Positions 55,092 through 57,977 of a stretch of 57,977 nucleotides of DNA are shown here, piece by piece. Positions within the stretch are counted from its first letter, which is position 1. Every line of letters starts with the position of its first letter. The DNA lies in the NCBI GenBank assembly GCA_025923195.1, contig JAICGJ010000014.1, forward strand, positions 1 through 57,977. The letters are read 5' to 3'. The notes beneath the pieces were generated by a model. The model was not told the origin of the DNA. It saw only the letters and a program-made list of their open reading frames with translations, and ran no database searches. A program made the translations under genes and the position numbers. Origin of the DNA: Chryseolinea sp. (GTDB lineage Bacteria; Bacteroidota; Bacteroidia; Cytophagales; Cyclobacteriaceae).

Positions 55092-57977
55092 CTATCGCGC
55101 GCCCCCGGTCTGCAATACACTAAAATGTTTTTCCCAATTGTCTTCCACTTTCTTTGCCATATCGGCCTCACCATACTTATAAAGGACCCTTTGTAGCTCC
55201 CCAAGAATGGCTACATTCATTTGTAGGTCTCTGCCATACGATCGCTTCTTTATGTAATAAGTAGCAAGCTCATCGGAGCGCTCGCTCATAATGTTTGCAA
55301 TTTGCAATGCTTTCTCTTTTTCGCCTACCTGAAACAACATGTCTACAGTCTGGGCGTTGGTAAAATCGAATGGTATTGCCTCATCTGGCATCTTGGCGAG
55401 CCCGTAATTGATAACCTCCTTCGCCTTAGCGGTATCTTTCTCCAGGATCAGAAATTCCGCAAGTGCATTGAAGCTGCTTCTATGATTCAATATCATATTT
55501 CGATAATCTTGGTTATAATATACCTTTGGATTATCTGTATTCCGGAACTGAAATTTCTTTAGCATATTTTCATAGCTCACCTTGGTGTTCACCAGTTCCA
55601 TCTGATTGAATGGCCGAGGATTATATACCGGAAGTATTCGGTAGGCATTGCCCTCCTGCACAACGTAACGGCTAAGATCGACGCTGAATTGAGCCAAGGA
55701 TGTAGCATTGACGTAGAGTGGTCGCTCCCAATTTGAGGTAGCGAGAATATCGAGCATGGCGAGATCCTTCTTTTCCAGGCCCCCGGTGCGAACACGCAAA
55801 CGCATTTCCGGAACCACCAGGCTGTCCATTCCTTCCGGAATGATGCCCATATTCTTGACCTTATCCACATCAACCTTCAACACGATTTCTTTTGCCGGAA
55901 GCATATTTCTTGTACCACCGTAATTAGGATGCAATAAACTCTTATTGTTGTCGCGAACCAGTTCAAGAAATTTATGCAAGTCCATCTGTTTTATTCCGGC
56001 ATCATAGTAGGGCAGATAGTCGTTAAGACCGCTTTGCTCATAATTCTTGAGCGTTAATGTGTAAGGAAAGGGCTCAGAGGTATAATGCTTGCGCATGCTC
56101 TGTTCGATGTACCAGTCTGTATTGTAGTAGCTTAGCACGATTACGCGTACATCAGTGCGAACTCCTTCAACTTCCTGTGCATACCACAAGGGGAATGTAT
56201 CGTTGTCACCGCCTGTAAATAGTACAGCATTTTGTGCGCACGACTGCAGATAGTTAACGGCTGAATCCACAGAGAAATAGCGATTCGAGCGATCATGGTC
56301 ATCCCATCCAGCGACGGCCATGACCACTGGTGCAATGAGCCCGACTACAGTGGCAACAATCGCCGATGTTTTGAGTTTCTTGGTGAACTTCAGAAAATAT
56401 TCCGCCATCCCGATAACTGCCAATCCAATCCAAAAACAAAAAGCGTAGTAAGATCCCGCATAGATATAATCACGTTCCCGCGGCTCAGCAGGTGGTGAAT
56501 TAAGATAGATCACCAAGGCGACTCCGGTAAGAATGAATAGCAATCCTATTACCGCAAAGTCTTTTGTATTATTTACTGATTGATAAAACATTCCAACCAA
56601 ACCGAGTATAAAAGGGATCATAAAAAAATTATTTCTTCCCTTATTTTCTGCTAACACTGCCGGGAGTTCTTCGAACCAACCCAACGGACTCAGCCAATCA
56701 GCGTTTTGAATATCGCTCTCACGGCCGGCGAAATTGAAAAAGAAGTATCGAACATACATCCAGCCGATCTGGTGCTGAAACATGAACCTGAGGTTATCAC
56801 CGAACGTCGGTTTTTCACCCTCGCTCAACCCAAGATTTTCCTGATAAATCTCAACATGTGACTGGTCGGTACTCCAGATGCGGGGTAAGATGGTTTGAGA
56901 ACCACGCTCATATTCGTATTCGAGTTTCCGGTCTTTTATTTCGTAACGGTCTTTTCCTTTTTTATATGTTGGCGCCCCTTCCTTATAACCCACAGGTTGT
57001 GATGTGAAATACGGGCCGTAAAGCAACGGCCGGCTCCCGTATTGTTCGCGCTTCAGATAGCTTACAAAACTCATCACATCAGAAGGATCATTTTCGTCAA
57101 TAGGTGGATCGTACGACGAGCGGATAACGACCATGGTATACGAGGAATAGCCAATCAGTATGAATGCGGTTGCCGTTAGAAAAGTATTAAGAACGACTTT
57201 CTTGTGCTTTTGGGAATAAACTATCCCCCAGATCAGCACACCGATGAGTATTGAACTGAATAAAATAACCCCCGAGCCGAATGGCAGCCGGAGGCTGTTA
57301 ACAAAGTAGATTTCAAAATAGCTGGCGATTGTCGGGAGACCTGGGATAATAAGGTCGTTAATGAAGAATATTATCAGCAAACTAATAAGCAACGTTGCCA
57401 CTACCCCCCAGGTTGAAGGCTCGTACTTTTTGAAGTAAAAAAGCAGGGCAAGCGCAGGAATTGTTACCAGATTTAGGAGGTGAACTCCGATTGATAGTCC
57501 CATCATGTAAAAGATCAACAGTAGCCACCGGTTCGCCTTGGATTCATCCTCAATAACCTCCCACTTTAACATTGCCCATACGACGAAAGCAGTAAAGAAG
57601 GATGACATTGCATATACTTCCGCTTCCACAGCCGAAAACCAGGCGGACTCCGAGAATGTCAGCGCCAGCGCGCCAACGATACCAGCGCCCATTAGTACCC
57701 ACGTTTTCTCCTCGGTCACCTCGTTGTCCTTGGTTATCTTCATGAGTTTTCTCCCAAACAGGACAATAGACCAAAAAAGAAAAAGGACAGAAAACGAACT
57801 GGCAAGAACACTGCTAAAATTTATCCAGTAGGCAACCTTGGATACATCTCCAAAAGCTAGGAAAGAGAATATTCTGCCGATGATCAGGAATAACGGAGCG
57901 CCTGGAGGGTGAGGCACTTCAAGCTTGTACGACACTGCAATAAATTCCCCGCAGTCCCAGTAGCTGGCAGTTTCCTC
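55092..57977 (-). CDS. DUF2723 (GT117-type) membrane protein, 5' end cut by the window
   Basis: The reading frame is open to the last base of the window. The visible N-terminal part reads EETASYWDCGEFIA and then HPPGAPLFLIIGR, the hallmark of DUF2723. About 961 codons are visible and only a few dozen residues should be missing. About ten transmembrane helices fill residues up to roughly 550. A large soluble C-terminal part follows with FTGGDNDTFPLWYAQEVEGV, ANIMSERSDELATYYIKK and TPR-like helices. DUF2723 proteins are classed with GT-C-type protein O-glycosyltransferases of Bacteroidota. It lies 100 bp upstream of the Nramp-like gene on the same strand. Confidence 0.9.
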   Translation of the reverse strand, partial: EETASYWDCGEFIAVSYKLEVPHPPGAPLFLIIGRIFSFLAFGDVSKVAYWINFSSVLASSFSVLFLFWSIVLFGRKLMKITKDNEVTEEKTWVLMGAGIVGALALTFSESAWFSAVEAEVYAMSSFFTAFVVWAMLKWEVIEDESKANRWLLLIFYMMGLSIGVHLLNLVTIPALALLFYFKKYEPSTWGVVATLLISLLIIFFINDLIIPGLPTIASYFEIYFVNSLRLPFGSGVILFSSILIGVLIWGIVYSQKHKKVVLNTFLTATAFILIGYSSYTMVVIRSSYDPPIDENDPSDVMSFVSYLKREQYGSRPLLYGPYFTSQPVGYKEGAPTYKKGKDRYEIKDRKLEYEYERGSQTILPRIWSTDQSHVEIYQENLGLSEGEKPTFGDNLRFMFQHQIGWMYVRYFFFNFAGRESDIQNADWLSPLGWFEELPAVLAENKGRNNFFMIPFILGLVGMFYQSVNNTKDFAVIGLLFILTGVALVIYLNSPPAEPRERDYIYAGSYYAFCFWIGLAVIGMAEYFLKFTKKLKTSAIVATVVGLIAPVVMAVAGWDDHDRSNRYFSVDSAVNYLQSCAQNAVLFTGGDNDTFPLWYAQEVEGVRTDVRVIVLSYYNTDWYIEQSMRKHYTSEPFPYTLTLKNYEQSGLNDYLPYYDAGIKQMDLHKFLELVRDNNKSLLHPNYGGTRNMLPAKEIVLKVDVDKVKNMGIIPEGMDSLVVPEMRLRVRTGGLEKKDLAMLDILATSNWERPLYVNATSLAQFSVDLSRYVVQEGNAYRILPVYNPRPFNQMELVNTKVSYENMLKKFQFRNTDNPKVYYNQDYRNMILNHRSSFNALAEFLILEKDTAKAKEVINYGLAKMPDEAIPFDFTNAQTVDMLFQVGEKEKALQIANIMSERSDELATYYIKKRSYGRDLQMNVAILGELQRVLYKYGEADMAKKVEDNWEKHFSVLQTGGAR

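Overview
The window is about 58 kb of a Bacteroidota chromosome, most likely from a gliding, Chryseolinea- or Fulvivirga-like member of the Cytophagales. The taxonomic signs are a GldH gliding lipoprotein, a RicT homologue with a Cys-rich N-terminus, a 1350-residue hybrid two-component system, a DUF6787 protein, a DUF2723 protein, and promoters of the Bacteroidota form TTTG-N17-23-TAnnTTTG. The assignment rests on gene content only; no rRNA or tRNA gene is visible.

Bases 1-27312 are mostly conserved housekeeping genes. A purD-ricT-gldH unit and recQ lie on the minus strand. They are followed by kdsD and a mannose-1-phosphate guanylyltransferase for envelope sugars, a secreted M28 peptidase, and a full-length gcvP. 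Next come upp with a small membrane protein, an M42 aminopeptidase with a DUF1287 protein, and a run of hpt, adk, obgE, grpE and dnaJ. An ABC-2 exporter, an orphan histidine kinase and the split-off F1 genes atpD and atpC follow. The stretch ends with a minus-strand trio: RluA-type pseudouridine synthase, DUF6787 protein and lipoprotein.

Bases 27313-42967 are looser and accessory in character, with long gaps, gene remnants and many exported proteins. The core is an oxidoreductase module: a Tat-signal TIM-barrel epimerase, a Tat-signal gluconate-2-dehydrogenase-subunit-3 protein, a signal-less GMC flavoprotein and a second secreted TIM-barrel protein. A DUF4114-DUF1080 fusion (3-keto-glycoside hydrolase/lyase family) and a GH43 lipoprotein lie about 8-10 kb away. 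I read this as a periplasmic 3-keto-sugar pathway. Between them are YceI, a propeller sensor that ends after its HisKA helix, a secreted cyclase-family hydrolase and a DUF1349/PD40 protein.

Bases 42968-57977 hold a dgcN-dgcA pair for D-glutamate use, a lipocalin-like protein and rlmN, whose promoter abuts its start codon. A carboxypeptidase-regulatory-like protein follows. A hybrid two-component system lies upstream of two paralogous lipoproteins. The window ends with an FMN-barrel protein, an Nramp-fold transporter without the usual metal ligands, and a DUF2723 membrane protein cut by the window edge.

The items most worth following up are the 3-keto-sugar module, the 8-bp periodic array between atpD and atpC, the Nramp-like transporter with a perfect dyad at its start codon, the HisKA-only propeller sensor, and the DnaJ that keeps only half of its zinc-finger cysteines.
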